From the NCBI GenBank assembly GCA_009886115.1, contig VFJJ01000018.1, forward strand, positions 1-64,000: DNA of 64,000 nucleotides. Reading direction: 5' to 3'. The notes beneath the pieces were generated by a model. That model saw only the letters and a program-made list of their open reading frames with translations. It had not been told where the DNA came from and did no database searches. Shown here piece by piece: positions 42,895 through 51,745 of the stretch (within the stretch, counting starts at the first letter, position 1; every line of letters begins with the position of its first letter). The position numbers and the translations under genes are program-made. Source of the DNA: Actinomycetota bacterium. Its GTDB lineage: Bacteria > Actinomycetota > Acidimicrobiia > IMCC26256 > VFJJ01.

Positions 42895-44277
42895 TCACCG
42901 GTCGCCGATGCTCTGACGCAGGAGACGGCGTGCCTCGCGAGCAACCGCTCGTTCGTCGACGGTGACGCAGCGACCGTCACGCACGACGACGCGGCCGTTC
43001 ACCACGACGAGATGGGCCCGGTCGGAGATCCCCGTCAAGACCAAGCCGGCCACGGGATCGTGCACGCCCACCCGGTCGACGGTCGTCATGTCCCAGCCGG
43101 CCAGGTCGGCACCGAAGCCCGGGGCCACCACACCGAGGTCGGTGCGGCCCAGACACCGGGCCGAGCCCCGGGTCGCCATCCGTAGCAGCTCGCGCGCCGA
43201 CAGCCAGCGCCGCGGATCGGCGGAGCTCATCCGGTGCGCCAACGCCGCGACCCGCAGGTCGCCGAGCACGTTCGAGCCGTCGTTGCTGGCCGAGCCGGTC
43301 GTGCCGAATCCCATCTTCACGCCGGCATCGAGCATCTCGCGCACCGGTGAGAGGCCCCAGCCCATCTTCAGGTCGGGGCCGATCAGGTGGGCGACGCCCA
43401 CACCCGCCGCCGCGAACTCGGGTATCTCCTCGGCCGGGGGATCGACGACGTGCGCCAGCCAGACCCGCTCGCTGTGCCAGCCATGGCGCAGCAGGATCCG
43501 CCAGGGTGTGGTGCCGTAGCGCTCGGCGCAGAACCGGGTGTCGACGACCTCGTAGAGGTGCGTGTGAAGCCCGACGCCCGGGTTCAGCGCGGCGAGGATC
43601 GCCGTCTCGGTGTAGAGCTCGAGACGATCGGCGTGCACACCGCACGGAGCGAGGTCGATGCGCACCATGGCGAGCGGCTCGGGGTCGTGGTAGCTCTCGA
43701 TGAGGGCCTGCGAGTGCTTGAGCACCTCGTCGATCGTCTGCACGACGACGTCGGGAGCGCTGCCGCCCCGGTCGCGGCCCAGTGTGATCGACCCCCGGCC
43801 GGCGTGGAGTCGGAGGCCCACCTCGGTCGCCGCCTCGATGGTCTCCTCGATGAACGGCAGGGTCCAACCACCCGGGAAGAAGTAGTGCTGGTCGGCGACG
43901 GTCGTGACGCCGGTGAGCACCGACTCGACCATGCCGGCGCGGGCCAGGGCGCCGACCGTCTCGGGCTCCATGGCGCCGTTGCGCCACATGTCCAGACAAC
44001 GGGTCGTGACGCCGCGGAGCCAGGGGAGGATCGTCGTGCGCTCGAGCTCGGGCAGGGCGCGCAGGCCGATCTGGTAGAGGTGGTTGTGGGCGTTGACCAA
44101 CCCGGGCAGCACGAGCAGGCCCTCGCCGTCGATGACCTCGGTGTCGGGCGGGCAGGGCAGATCGGACCCGACCGCGACGATGCGTCGACCCTCGACCAGC
44201 ACGTCGACATCGACGAGCTCGCGGTCGGCGTCGTCGCAGGTGACCAGATGGGAGATACGTCGGAGGAGCAGGCTCAC
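42895..44277 (-). CDS. 8-oxoguanine deaminase-like amidohydrolase (TrzN/AtzA superfamily)
   Basis: A 460-aa cytosine-deaminase-like amidohydrolase. Zinc HxH is in LPGLVNAHNHLYQIGLR near residue 60, then DQHYFFPGG, GLHTHLYEVVDTRF (third His), VWLAHVVDPP (fourth His) and MGFGTTGSASNDGSNVLGDLR in the place where the metal Asp normally follows. The architecture matches 8-oxoguanine and isocytosine deaminases. GTG start at 44277; the upstream extension is noncoding. Co-directional with the purine transporter (143 bp gap), supporting a purine substrate. Confidence 0.82.
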   Translation of the reverse strand: MSLLLRRISHLVTCDDADRELVDVDVLVEGRRIVAVGSDLPCPPDTEVIDGEGLLVLPGLVNAHNHLYQIGLRALPELERTTILPWLRGVTTRCLDMWRNGAMEPETVGALARAGMVESVLTGVTTVADQHYFFPGGWTLPFIEETIEAATEVGLRLHAGRGSITLGRDRGGSAPDVVVQTIDEVLKHSQALIESYHDPEPLAMVRIDLAPCGVHADRLELYTETAILAALNPGVGLHTHLYEVVDTRFCAERYGTTPWRILLRHGWHSERVWLAHVVDPPAEEIPEFAAAGVGVAHLIGPDLKMGWGLSPVREMLDAGVKMGFGTTGSASNDGSNVLGDLRVAALAHRMSSADPRRWLSARELLRMATRGSARCLGRTDLGVVAPGFGADLAGWDMTTVDRVGVHDPVAGLVLTGISDRAHLVVVNGRVVVRDGRCVTVDERAVAREARRLLRQSIGDR

Positions 44278-44503
44278 GACACCAGGATGTTGAACCGGGA
44301 GGCCCGCGTCAACCGCCAGCGCGCGAGACCGCCTTCCGAGGGTCGTGCGCGGTGAGTCCGAGGCAGCCGCCGCCACGTGCGGGGACCGCGCGGTGACCGG
44401 GAGCCCGGTCGAGCGTGTCGCCGCCGTGTGCCGCCTTCCTGGTCCCCTGCCCGGCCGCTGCCCCCTGTGCCCCGGCCGGCCTCGTTGGTTTAGTGTCCCG
44501 CCG

Positions 44504-45628
44504 GTGGTGCGGGGACGCGAGCTGGGGATCGCCATCGGGCGAGGTCGGCCGGGGCCGCTCGACGCGATCACCGACGTGGCCGGCGTCCGAGTGGGCCACG
44601 CCACCATCGTCGAGGGCGACGACGTCCGAACCGGGGTCACGATCGTGGAGCCCCGGCCCGGATCGGCCTACGAGGAGCCGTGCTTTGCCGGTATCCACCG
44701 TCTCAACGGCAATGGGGAGCTGACCGGGGCCCACTGGATCGCCGAGTCGGGGCTGCTGGGCGGACCGGTGGCCATCACGAACACCCACAGCGTCGGCGCG
44801 GTCCACGAGGCCCTGGTGGCCCTGGAGCGCGAGCGCCGCCCCGACGTCGACGACTGGGCCCTGCCGGTCGTGGCCGAGACCTGGGATGGGTGGCTGAACG
44901 ACATCGACGGCTTCCACGTGAGGGCCGAGCACGTGCGCTCGGCCGTGGCCGGCGCGGCCGGGGGCCCGGTGGCCGAAGGTGCGCTCGGCGGGGGGACGGG
45001 CATGGTCTGTCACGGCTGCAAGGGCGGGATCGGGACCGCGTCGCGGGTGACCGACGACGGGTGGACCGTGGGCGCGCTCGTCCAGGCCAACTACGGCCAA
45101 CGAGAGCTGCTCCGGGTCGACGGTTACCCGGTGGGCCGGGTGCTCGACGACGACCGCCTCCCGCTCCCGCTCGACCCTCGTGACACTCCTCGCCCCGGAC
45201 GCGGTGGCGGGACGGGACCGGATGGCCGCGGCTCGATCATCGTGGTGCTGGCGACCGATGCTGCGCTGGTGCCCCACCAGTGCACGCGTCTCGCTCAGCG
45301 GGCGACGATCGGCCTGGCCCGAGCGGGGGGATGCGGCGACGACTCGAGCGGCGACCTGTTCCTCGCCTTCTCGACGGGCAACTCCGGGCTCCGGCCGGCG
45401 CCCCCCGAGCCGGGAGAGCGGGTCGAGCCGGTCACGATCGGCTTCCTGCCGAACGCGGCGTTGACCCCGCTGTTTCACGCCGCCGCCGAGGCGGTGGAGG
45501 AGGCGATCCTCAACGCGCTCCTCGCTGCTGTCACCACCACCGGGCGCGGCGGTCGCACGGCTTGGGCCCTGACCCCCGAGGCTCTCCTGGCGGCCTTGGC
45601 CGAGACCGGATGGCGCCCGTCGACATGA
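44504..45628 (+). CDS. P1-family N-terminal-nucleophile aminopeptidase (DmpA-like)
   Basis: A 374-aa peptidase of the DmpA/BapA group, which self-cleaves to expose an N-terminal Ser. LDAITDVAGVRVGHATIVEG opens the fold, NTHSVGAVHEAL is the first conserved block, GTGMVCHGCKGGIGTASR precedes the active site, and the expected cleavage is at GRG-SIIVVLATDAALVP near residue 245. Members cleave D-Ala or beta-amino peptides. Two adjacent GTGs (44504, 44507) can start it. It is divergent from the purine genes with no functional link visible. Confidence 0.85.
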   Translation: MVRGRELGIAIGRGRPGPLDAITDVAGVRVGHATIVEGDDVRTGVTIVEPRPGSAYEEPCFAGIHRLNGNGELTGAHWIAESGLLGGPVAITNTHSVGAVHEALVALERERRPDVDDWALPVVAETWDGWLNDIDGFHVRAEHVRSAVAGAAGGPVAEGALGGGTGMVCHGCKGGIGTASRVTDDGWTVGALVQANYGQRELLRVDGYPVGRVLDDDRLPLPLDPRDTPRPGRGGGTGPDGRGSIIVVLATDAALVPHQCTRLAQRATIGLARAGGCGDDSSGDLFLAFSTGNSGLRPAPPEPGERVEPVTIGFLPNAALTPLFHAAAEAVEEAILNALLAAVTTTGRGGRTAWALTPEALLAALAETGWRPST

Positions 45629-45697
45629 CAGGTGATCGAGCCCGCTCCCGGGCGCCGTGCGATCCGACCGTCGGGTTGCGGTGGGCCCGCCGAGCGA

Positions 45698-47089
45698 TCA
45701 GAGCTCGAGCAGGGCCTGTTCGACGGCCTCGGTGAGCGCGGGGTGGATGTAGATCACGTCATGGGCGAGCTGGTCGACGGTCTGGCCGAACGTCATGGCC
45801 TGCACGAGCGGCTGGATCAGGGTGGCCGCCTGGGGGCCCATGATGTGGGCGCCGAGCAGGAGTCGGGTCTCGGCGTCGGCGATCAGCTTCACGAACGAGG
45901 TCGTATCGCGGAGCGCCCATCCGTAGGCGGTGTGCGAGTAGTCGCGCACCGCGATCGACAGCGGACGTCCCGTCTCGCGGGCGGCGCGCTCGGTGAGCCC
46001 GACGGCCGCCACCTGCGGGTCGGCGAACACGGCGTGCGGGGCGAGGGGGAAGGTTCCCGTGCGGAGGTCGTCGGGGTGCAGGAGGTTGTGGCGCAGGGCC
46101 CGTCCCTCGGCATTGGCCATGTGCTTGAGCTGGAGGTGGTTCGCCAGGTCGCCGAACGCGAACACGCCGTCGACCGAGGTGCGGAGGTACTCGTCGACGA
46201 GCACATGACCATGGACGTCGACGGCGATCCCGGCCGCGGCGGCGTCGAGCAGATCACTGTTGGGGATTCGCCCGGTCGCCACGAGCACCGTGTCGACGGT
46301 GAGCTCCGATGGGCCGACCGTCTCGGCCCCGGCCGATGGCCTCGATGTCGACGTGAGGTTGAGCATGATCCCTTCACCACGCTGGCGCATCCCCACCACG
46401 CGAGCGTTCGTGTGGATCTCGAATCGTCCTCGGGCGATCTCGGTGAAACGCCGGCTCACGTCGTGATCTTCGGCGGTGAGCAGCTCGGCGCCGCGCTGGA
46501 CGATCGAGACGTGCGAGCCGAGCGCCTGGAAGACGTGGCCCAGCTCGGCGGCGATGAACCCACCTCCGATGATGGCCAACCGGGCCGGGAGGGTTTCGAG
46601 GCGCATGATCGTGTCTGAGGTGTGGAACGGAACCTCGTCGAGCCCGGGGATGTCGGGGATCATCGGCCGGGCTCCGGCAGCCAGGACGATTCGGTCGCCG
46701 GTGATGCGCTGACCGTCGATCTCGAGCACCTTGGGAGCCACGAAACGGGCCGTACCCTCGTACACGACGGTACCCGTCCGGCGGCGGTACTCGATGGCGC
46801 TGGCGTGCGCGGGATCGATGGGGGCGAAGACCCGGTCCCGAATGGCTGGCCAGTCGACGGCGTCGAGGCTCGCAGTGATGTCGAAGCGGGCCGCGTGGCG
46901 GACGTGCTCGGCGATGTCGGCGGAGTGGACGAAGATCTTCGACGGGATGCAGCCTCGGTTCAGGCACGTGCCGCCGAAGCGGTCGCGCTCGACGATCGCG
47001 ATGCGCCATCCCTCGAATTCCGGTCCGGGGAGCATGTTGCCGCTGCCGGCCCCGACGATCACCAGGTCGTAGCGCTCCACTGTGGCCAC
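45698..47089 (-). CDS. mtr: Mycothione reductase
   Basis: A 463-aa flavoprotein disulfide reductase. FAD-binding GAGSGNM at the N-terminus, redox-active pair in GGTCLNRGCIPSK near residues 39-51, NAD(P)-binding IIGGGFIAAELGHVF, second FAD segment DGVFAFGDLAN, and the C-terminal catalytic IYIHPALTEAVEQAL. The GNM motif and overall length match actinobacterial Mtr, which reduces oxidised mycothiol. This is the clearest phylum marker in the window. Confidence 0.92.
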   Translation of the reverse strand: MATVERYDLVIVGAGSGNMLPGPEFEGWRIAIVERDRFGGTCLNRGCIPSKIFVHSADIAEHVRHAARFDITASLDAVDWPAIRDRVFAPIDPAHASAIEYRRRTGTVVYEGTARFVAPKVLEIDGQRITGDRIVLAAGARPMIPDIPGLDEVPFHTSDTIMRLETLPARLAIIGGGFIAAELGHVFQALGSHVSIVQRGAELLTAEDHDVSRRFTEIARGRFEIHTNARVVGMRQRGEGIMLNLTSTSRPSAGAETVGPSELTVDTVLVATGRIPNSDLLDAAAAGIAVDVHGHVLVDEYLRTSVDGVFAFGDLANHLQLKHMANAEGRALRHNLLHPDDLRTGTFPLAPHAVFADPQVAAVGLTERAARETGRPLSIAVRDYSHTAYGWALRDTTSFVKLIADAETRLLLGAHIMGPQAATLIQPLVQAMTFGQTVDQLAHDVIYIHPALTEAVEQALLEL

Positions 47090-47482
47090 CTGCCCTCGGG
47101 GTTGGGTCGGTGGTGAGTCTCCCGCCGAAAGGACCCGTTCCCGGGATCGAGGTGAAGCCGGGTGTTGTGCGCTCGGCGGCGGCTCAGGAGGATGGCTCAG
47201 GAGGATGGCGCGGATCGGCGGCGGAGCACGACGACGACTCCCCCTCCGATCGCTGCGACCGCGGCGAGGATCCCGACCACCACGGCCGCACCCCCACCGT
47301 CACCGTGAGTGGGAACGCAACCCGGTCCTGAGCGGCGATGAGACCGCCTTCCCACCGTGAACAGCACGGCTCCCGAGGACTTCGATCCGATTCGCTGGGA
47401 GACGTCGTCCCGACGCCGCACCCGGGACCACTTGGGACCGCTCGGCTCGGTGTGCCGGTGGTCGATCGGCCAACATCGCCGC
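47090..47482. other. 393-bp divergent gap with a possible membrane-anchor remnant
   Basis: It lies between mycothione reductase and the DUF3105 gene. On the minus strand about 47197-47310 encodes a Gly-rich hinge, a helix (AAVVVGILAAVAAIGGGVVVV) and LRRR, the typical C-terminal anchor of a CopC-like or other exported protein, but with no start or body in frame that I trust. It may be the 3' end of a deleted gene. The rest shows nothing I can name. Confidence 0.4.
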
Positions 47483-48022
47483 ATGGGTGATCGACGGGCG
47501 TTCCGAAGTGTGGTCGTGGCGATGGCTGGCGCGTGTGCCATGACGCTGGCTGGCGCGTGCGCCGGCGACGATGATTCCGACGATGATTCCGACGGTGATC
47601 GCCTCGCTTCGGTCTGTGACTCCGTCGAGGTGCTCGTCGAACCCATCCAGGGTCACGTCCTGCCCGGGGTGGCCGTCTCGTACCGGTACCATCCGCCCAC
47701 GTCGGGACAGCACGTCCCCGAGCTGCCCGAGGCGGGAGTGCACACCGTGCCGATAGACGAGACCCGCCAGGTCTTCGCCCTCGAGAACGGCTTCGTGATG
47801 CTCCAGTACGGGCCCGCTGTCTCCGATGACGATCAACGTGCACTCGAAGCGCTGGCCGAGCTGGACGACCGCGTGATCGTGGCCCCTGCGGTGTCGATCG
47901 ACGACGACAGAGTCATCGCGCTGACGGCCTGGCAGCGGCGCCAGCTCTGCGGCGGTGTCTCGACCGACGATGTCCGCTCGTTCGTGGCGAGCCACGTCGG
48001 CCAAGGGCCCGAGAGTGCGTGA
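47483..48022 (+). CDS. DUF3105 lipoprotein
   Basis: A 179-aa exported protein. Lipoprotein signal with MTLAGAC near residues 22-28 and an Asp-rich stretch. The body shows the DUF3105 core YRYHPPTSGQHVPELPEAGVH, usually YxxxPPTSGPH, with ENGFVMLQYGP and TAWQRRQLC further on. Function of DUF3105 is unknown; conserved His residues suggest metal or small-molecule binding. I chose ATG 47483, where the signal peptide begins. Its stop overlaps the next gene's GTG start. Confidence 0.78.
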   Translation: MGDRRAFRSVVVAMAGACAMTLAGACAGDDDSDDDSDGDRLASVCDSVEVLVEPIQGHVLPGVAVSYRYHPPTSGQHVPELPEAGVHTVPIDETRQVFALENGFVMLQYGPAVSDDDQRALEALAELDDRVIVAPAVSIDDDRVIALTAWQRRQLCGGVSTDDVRSFVASHVGQGPESA

Positions 48023-49193
48023 GCTCCCGGCTCGGCTCTGGTGGGGGAGCAGCGGTGCACCGTCGTCAGCCGGAGTGTGCCGTCGGCGGTCGCGGTCGCC
48101 CGTCACGTCGCTGGTGATCGTGGTCCTGGGGTTGCTCCTCGGGCTGGTCATCGGGGCCTCGCCCGCCGGCGCCGACCCCGCCGAGCCCACGAACTACCGA
48201 TCGCGGGTGCTGGCCGAGACGCCCGACGCTCCCGGTGTCGAGGTCCGGATCGAGGGCGGCGACGCGTTCGTCACGATCGAGGTCGAACCCGGTCACACCG
48301 TGATCGTCGAGGGTTACGACGGCGAGGAGTGGCTGCGCGTCGACCCCGAGGGCACCGTGTCGCAGAACCTCCGGTCGCGAGCCACGTACCTGAACGGTGA
48401 TCGTGTCGTCGACTCGGCGCTCCTGGCGGACGTTCCGACCGGCATCGCTCCGACCGATCCGCCCGAGCATGAGGTGGTGGGCGACGGGGGGCGCTACACG
48501 TGGCACGACCACCGCACACACTGGATGTCCCCCGACCCACCTCCGAGCGTGATCGGACGGGAGTCGGAGACGGTCGTCGTTCCCCTCGTCGCCGGTTCGT
48601 CAGAATGGACCATCGGCCTGATCGTCGACGGCACACCGACGGTCGTCACGGGCCAGTTGGTCTGGAACCCGGATGTTCCTTCGGGATGGCGGATCGCCAC
48701 CATCGCTCTGGGACTGACGGTCGCGGCAGTCGCCTGGAGGCGAGGGGCGGCATCGCTGCGGTGGAGTGCACCGCTCGTGGGCCTGGCCGGCCTGGCGATG
48801 CTCGTCGTGGCGGTCGGGGAGTGGCGCGGCCAGCCGGCAGCTGTCCGGGGCTCGGGCACCGAGGTGATCACCCCGACCGTGGTCGTCGTGCTCGCTGCGG
48901 TGGGCGTCTGGCAATCGACGCGGCGGCGCGATCGGCGTGACCTGTCCGCCTTGGCGACACTGGGCGCCACCCTGATCGGGATCCTCTGGGCGTTCGGCCG
49001 CACCGAGACGATCAGGCTGCCCGTCCTGCCGTCGACGCTGTCGTCGGCCACGCTCAGGGTGCTGTACGTGGCGATCGTGGCCCTGATCGCAGCGGGCGCC
49101 GGAGCCGCTCGCGTCGTGCTCGTGTCGGTGGGAGGACCGACGGCGTCCCGGGCGGCGCCGCGTCGGCGGATCGGGCCCACCCGGCGCCGATGA
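48015..49193 (+). CDS. Exported membrane protein linked to copper-resistance genes
   Basis: A 392-aa protein with a signal-type helix (LVIVVLGLLLGLVIGASPAGA), an extracytoplasmic beta-rich domain to about residue 220 containing YTWHDHRTHWMSPDPP, and then about five membrane helices. The HDHRxHWM cluster could bind metal. It is coupled on both sides: GTG 48015 overlaps the DUF3105 stop, and its stop overlaps the CopC-CopD start. Similar proteins sit beside CopC/CopD in Actinomycetota, so a copper role is plausible. I do not recognise a named family. Confidence 0.6.
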   Translation: MRELPARLWWGSSGAPSSAGVCRRRSRSPVTSLVIVVLGLLLGLVIGASPAGADPAEPTNYRSRVLAETPDAPGVEVRIEGGDAFVTIEVEPGHTVIVEGYDGEEWLRVDPEGTVSQNLRSRATYLNGDRVVDSALLADVPTGIAPTDPPEHEVVGDGGRYTWHDHRTHWMSPDPPPSVIGRESETVVVPLVAGSSEWTIGLIVDGTPTVVTGQLVWNPDVPSGWRIATIALGLTVAAVAWRRGAASLRWSAPLVGLAGLAMLVVAVGEWRGQPAAVRGSGTEVITPTVVVVLAAVGVWQSTRRRDRRDLSALATLGATLIGILWAFGRTETIRLPVLPSTLSSATLRVLYVAIVALIAAGAGAARVVLVSVGGPTASRAAPRRRIGPTRRR

Positions 49194-49849
49194 GCGCCCT
49201 CACGCGCACGGGCCGTCGAGCGGCGTTCCTCGGGGTCGTCGGCGCGCTTTCGTTTGCGGCCCTCGCTGCCCTGGCGGTCGCCGGGGCCGCTCCCGCGTTC
49301 GCCCATGCCTCCCTCGCCGAGTCGACCCCGAGCGATGGTGCGATCCTCGAGGAGGCCCCGACCGAGGTGGCCCTGCGGTTCACCGAGCCGGTCGAGGTCT
49401 CCGACGATCCGGTGAAGGTGTACGACGACGCCGGCGCCCGCCTCGACCGGGGAGGGGCGAGCCTCGAACCGGGCGGCTCGGTGCTACGACTGCCCCTGCC
49501 CGTCTCCGTGTGGTTCGGCGGCCTGGTGTTCCTGGCCCTCGCCTTGCGTTCGGGACGCCCGTCTGCGGGCTCGGCCGAGATCGACCGGGGAGCACTCGTG
49601 CGCCGGTGCTCCCGCGTGGCCACCGTCGCCCTGGTTGCGGTGGTCGCTTCGGGGACGGTCTACGCCATCGCTCAGACGCGCTCGGTCGACGCCCTCACCT
49701 CCACCACGTACGGGCGCCTACTGCTCGTGAAGGTGGGCGTGGCCGTCCTCCTGGCCACGGTGGCTGGGACGTACGAGGTGACGGTCGTCGCGCGGGTCTC
49801 GGAATTCGATGAGGTGTCAGCCACCACGAGGGTGGTGGTCGCCCCATGA
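49190..49849 (+). CDS. Internally deleted CopC-CopD fusion protein
   Basis: A 219-aa remnant of a copper-handling protein. After a signal peptide the mature protein would begin HASLAESTPSDGAILEEAP, the CopC start with its copper-binding His1. The CopC domain stops at about residue 100 (LRLPLP); the part with the second copper site (DGH) is missing. CopD-type sequence follows at once (SVWFGGLVFLALALR, then helices near residues 143-160 and 180-195). CopC-CopD fusions are usually several hundred residues, so a large in-frame deletion seems to have joined the two ends. It overlaps the preceding gene by 4 bp. Confidence 0.68.
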   Translation: MSALTRTGRRAAFLGVVGALSFAALAALAVAGAAPAFAHASLAESTPSDGAILEEAPTEVALRFTEPVEVSDDPVKVYDDAGARLDRGGASLEPGGSVLRLPLPVSVWFGGLVFLALALRSGRPSAGSAEIDRGALVRRCSRVATVALVAVVASGTVYAIAQTRSVDALTSTTYGRLLLVKVGVAVLLATVAGTYEVTVVARVSEFDEVSATTRVVVAP

Positions 49850-49965
49850 GCCGGCCGCCGGTGAGCGTCTGCCGGCAGGTTGAGCGCAGGCGGCGCAGCC
49901 CCTAGGGTCGCCGCCGATTCGGTTCAGCGGCTGGGGCTGGACGCGACGGAAGACACGGCCGACAC

Positions 49966-50745
49966 ATGGCGGGGCAACTCCTTCTCGAGTACCGCGGCCC
50001 GATCGCGGTGCTCACCAACGACAACGTCGACAAGCACAACGCGTTCGACGACGACATGGACGTCCAGCTCTTCGATGCGTTCACCGAGCTCAAGGCACGC
50101 AACGACATCCGGGCGGTCATCTGGCGGGGCAACGGGAAGTCGTGGTCGTCGGGTCGCGACGTCGGCTCAATCGGCCAGCAGAAGACCACCCTGACCCACC
50201 ACGAGCTGATGACCAGAGGTATCCGCGGGGTGCAGCAGATCTTCGAGATCGAAGCCCCGATCATCGTGGCGATCCAGGGCTGGGCGATGGGCGGCTCGTT
50301 CCAGCGGGCCCTGTTGTGCGACATCCGCATCGCCGCCGAGGGTGCCCGCTTCAGGCTCCCCGAGGTCGGCCACGGCGTCATTCCCGACACGGGTGGGGTG
50401 GCCCGCCTCTACCAGATGTGCGGCCACGGCGTCGTCACCGACATGGTGTTGACCGGCCGGATCATGAGTGCCGCTGAGGCGCTCTCGCTCGGTGTGGTGT
50501 CGCGGGTCGTGGCGCCCGACACGCTCGACGACACGGCCTGGGAGATGGCCGAGCAGATCGCGGCCTCGCCCGCGATCGCAGTGAAGCTGGCCCGGCGGGT
50601 CCTCAAGCACCTCTCCGAGCCGTCGCTGCGGGCCTCGATGGAGGACGAGCTCTTCTACCAGACGTTCCTGAACAAGTCAGACGACTTCGCCGAGTTCCGC
50701 GCCGCCCGAGCCGAGGGCCGCGACCCTCGTTACACAGGAAGCTGA
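49966..50745 (+). CDS. Enoyl-CoA hydratase/isomerase family protein
   Basis: A 259-aa crotonase. Oxyanion-hole segments are WRGNGKSWSSGRDVGSI near residue 55 and GWAMGGSFQRALLCDIRIAAEG near residue 105; the catalytic area contains RLPEVGHGVIPDTGG. The usual second Glu is not obvious, so hydratase versus isomerase or thioesterase is open. Next gene begins 7 bp after its stop, forming a catabolic pair. Confidence 0.85.
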   Translation: MAGQLLLEYRGPIAVLTNDNVDKHNAFDDDMDVQLFDAFTELKARNDIRAVIWRGNGKSWSSGRDVGSIGQQKTTLTHHELMTRGIRGVQQIFEIEAPIIVAIQGWAMGGSFQRALLCDIRIAAEGARFRLPEVGHGVIPDTGGVARLYQMCGHGVVTDMVLTGRIMSAAEALSLGVVSRVVAPDTLDDTAWEMAEQIAASPAIAVKLARRVLKHLSEPSLRASMEDELFYQTFLNKSDDFAEFRAARAEGRDPRYTGS

Positions 50746-50751
50746 CGAGCC

Positions 50752-51636
50752 ATGACCGAGCTGATCGGGTTGCCCGAACCGCCGACTGTGGGGGCATCGG
50801 CCCTGCCCGCGGGAACCTATGACGGCGCCACCGTGTTCGTCACCGGCGGTGGGACGGGCCTGGGCAAGGCCATCGCGCAGGAGTACGCCCGTCTGGGCGC
50901 CGCGGTGGTGATCGCCAGCCGCAAGCCCGACCACCTCGCCGCTGGCCAGGAGGCCATCGAAGGCCTGGGCGGCAAGGTCCTGGTCGTCGGGTGCGACATC
51001 CGCGACCCCGACTCGATCGCCGCCGCGTTCGATGCTGCCGAGGCCCGTTTCGGGCTGCCGTCGGTGCTCGTCAACAACGCCGCGGCCAACTTCCCCGTGC
51101 CCGCCGAGGACATGTCGCCCAACGCCTGGCGCACCGTCGTCGACATCACCCTCAACGGCACGTTCTTCTGCTCGCGCGAGTTCGGTCGTCGGCATCTCGC
51201 GATCGGCACCCACGGCTCGATCGTCAACGTCGGCGCGTCGTACGCATGGACGGGCGGCCCCGGGTTCGCCCATTCCGCGGCGGCCAAGGCCGGGGTGAAG
51301 AACATGACCGAGACCCTGGCCGTCGAGTGGGGCCCCTACGGGATCCAGGTGAACGGGCTCGTACCCGGTCTGTTCCCCCACGAGGACATGACCGCCGACA
51401 TCCAGAGCAACCTCGTACGCACCAGCGACAAAGACGTGTGCCAGCCGGCGTTGCGCGTCGGGCGGCTCCGGGAGCTGGGCTGGGCGGCGACGTTTCTCAC
51501 CTCGCCTTACGCCCGCTTCATCTCGGGCCACACCCTCGTCGTCGACGGCGCCAACTGGCAGCGGCGCTCGATGACCAACCCGCCCGTCGTCAGCATCCGC
51601 GACCAGATGGGCAAGGGCCCCTTCGAGATCGGCTGA
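50752..51636 (+). CDS. SDR oxidoreductase resembling peroxisomal-type 2,4-dienoyl-CoA reductase
   Basis: A 294-aa short-chain dehydrogenase. Cofactor motif TGGGTGLGKAIAQEYARLGA at residues 26-45, LVNNAAANFPVPAEDMSPN, and SYAWTGGPGFAHSAAAKAGVKNMTETLAVEWGPYGIQVN. The catalytic Tyr of the usual YxxxK is replaced (HSAAAK), as in 2,4-dienoyl-CoA reductases that finish unsaturated acyl-CoA oxidation. It follows a crotonase gene directly. Confidence 0.84.
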   Translation: MTELIGLPEPPTVGASALPAGTYDGATVFVTGGGTGLGKAIAQEYARLGAAVVIASRKPDHLAAGQEAIEGLGGKVLVVGCDIRDPDSIAAAFDAAEARFGLPSVLVNNAAANFPVPAEDMSPNAWRTVVDITLNGTFFCSREFGRRHLAIGTHGSIVNVGASYAWTGGPGFAHSAAAKAGVKNMTETLAVEWGPYGIQVNGLVPGLFPHEDMTADIQSNLVRTSDKDVCQPALRVGRLRELGWAATFLTSPYARFISGHTLVVDGANWQRRSMTNPPVVSIRDQMGKGPFEIG

Positions 51637-51745
51637 GAACGTGTCGGGCCTCCCGGTGCCTGGCTCGCCGGCTGGTCGGCTGGTCGAGCTCGTCGAGCTG
51701 GTCGAGTGGTGGAGGGTCCCCGGAGGTGGGGACTAGACATGGACC

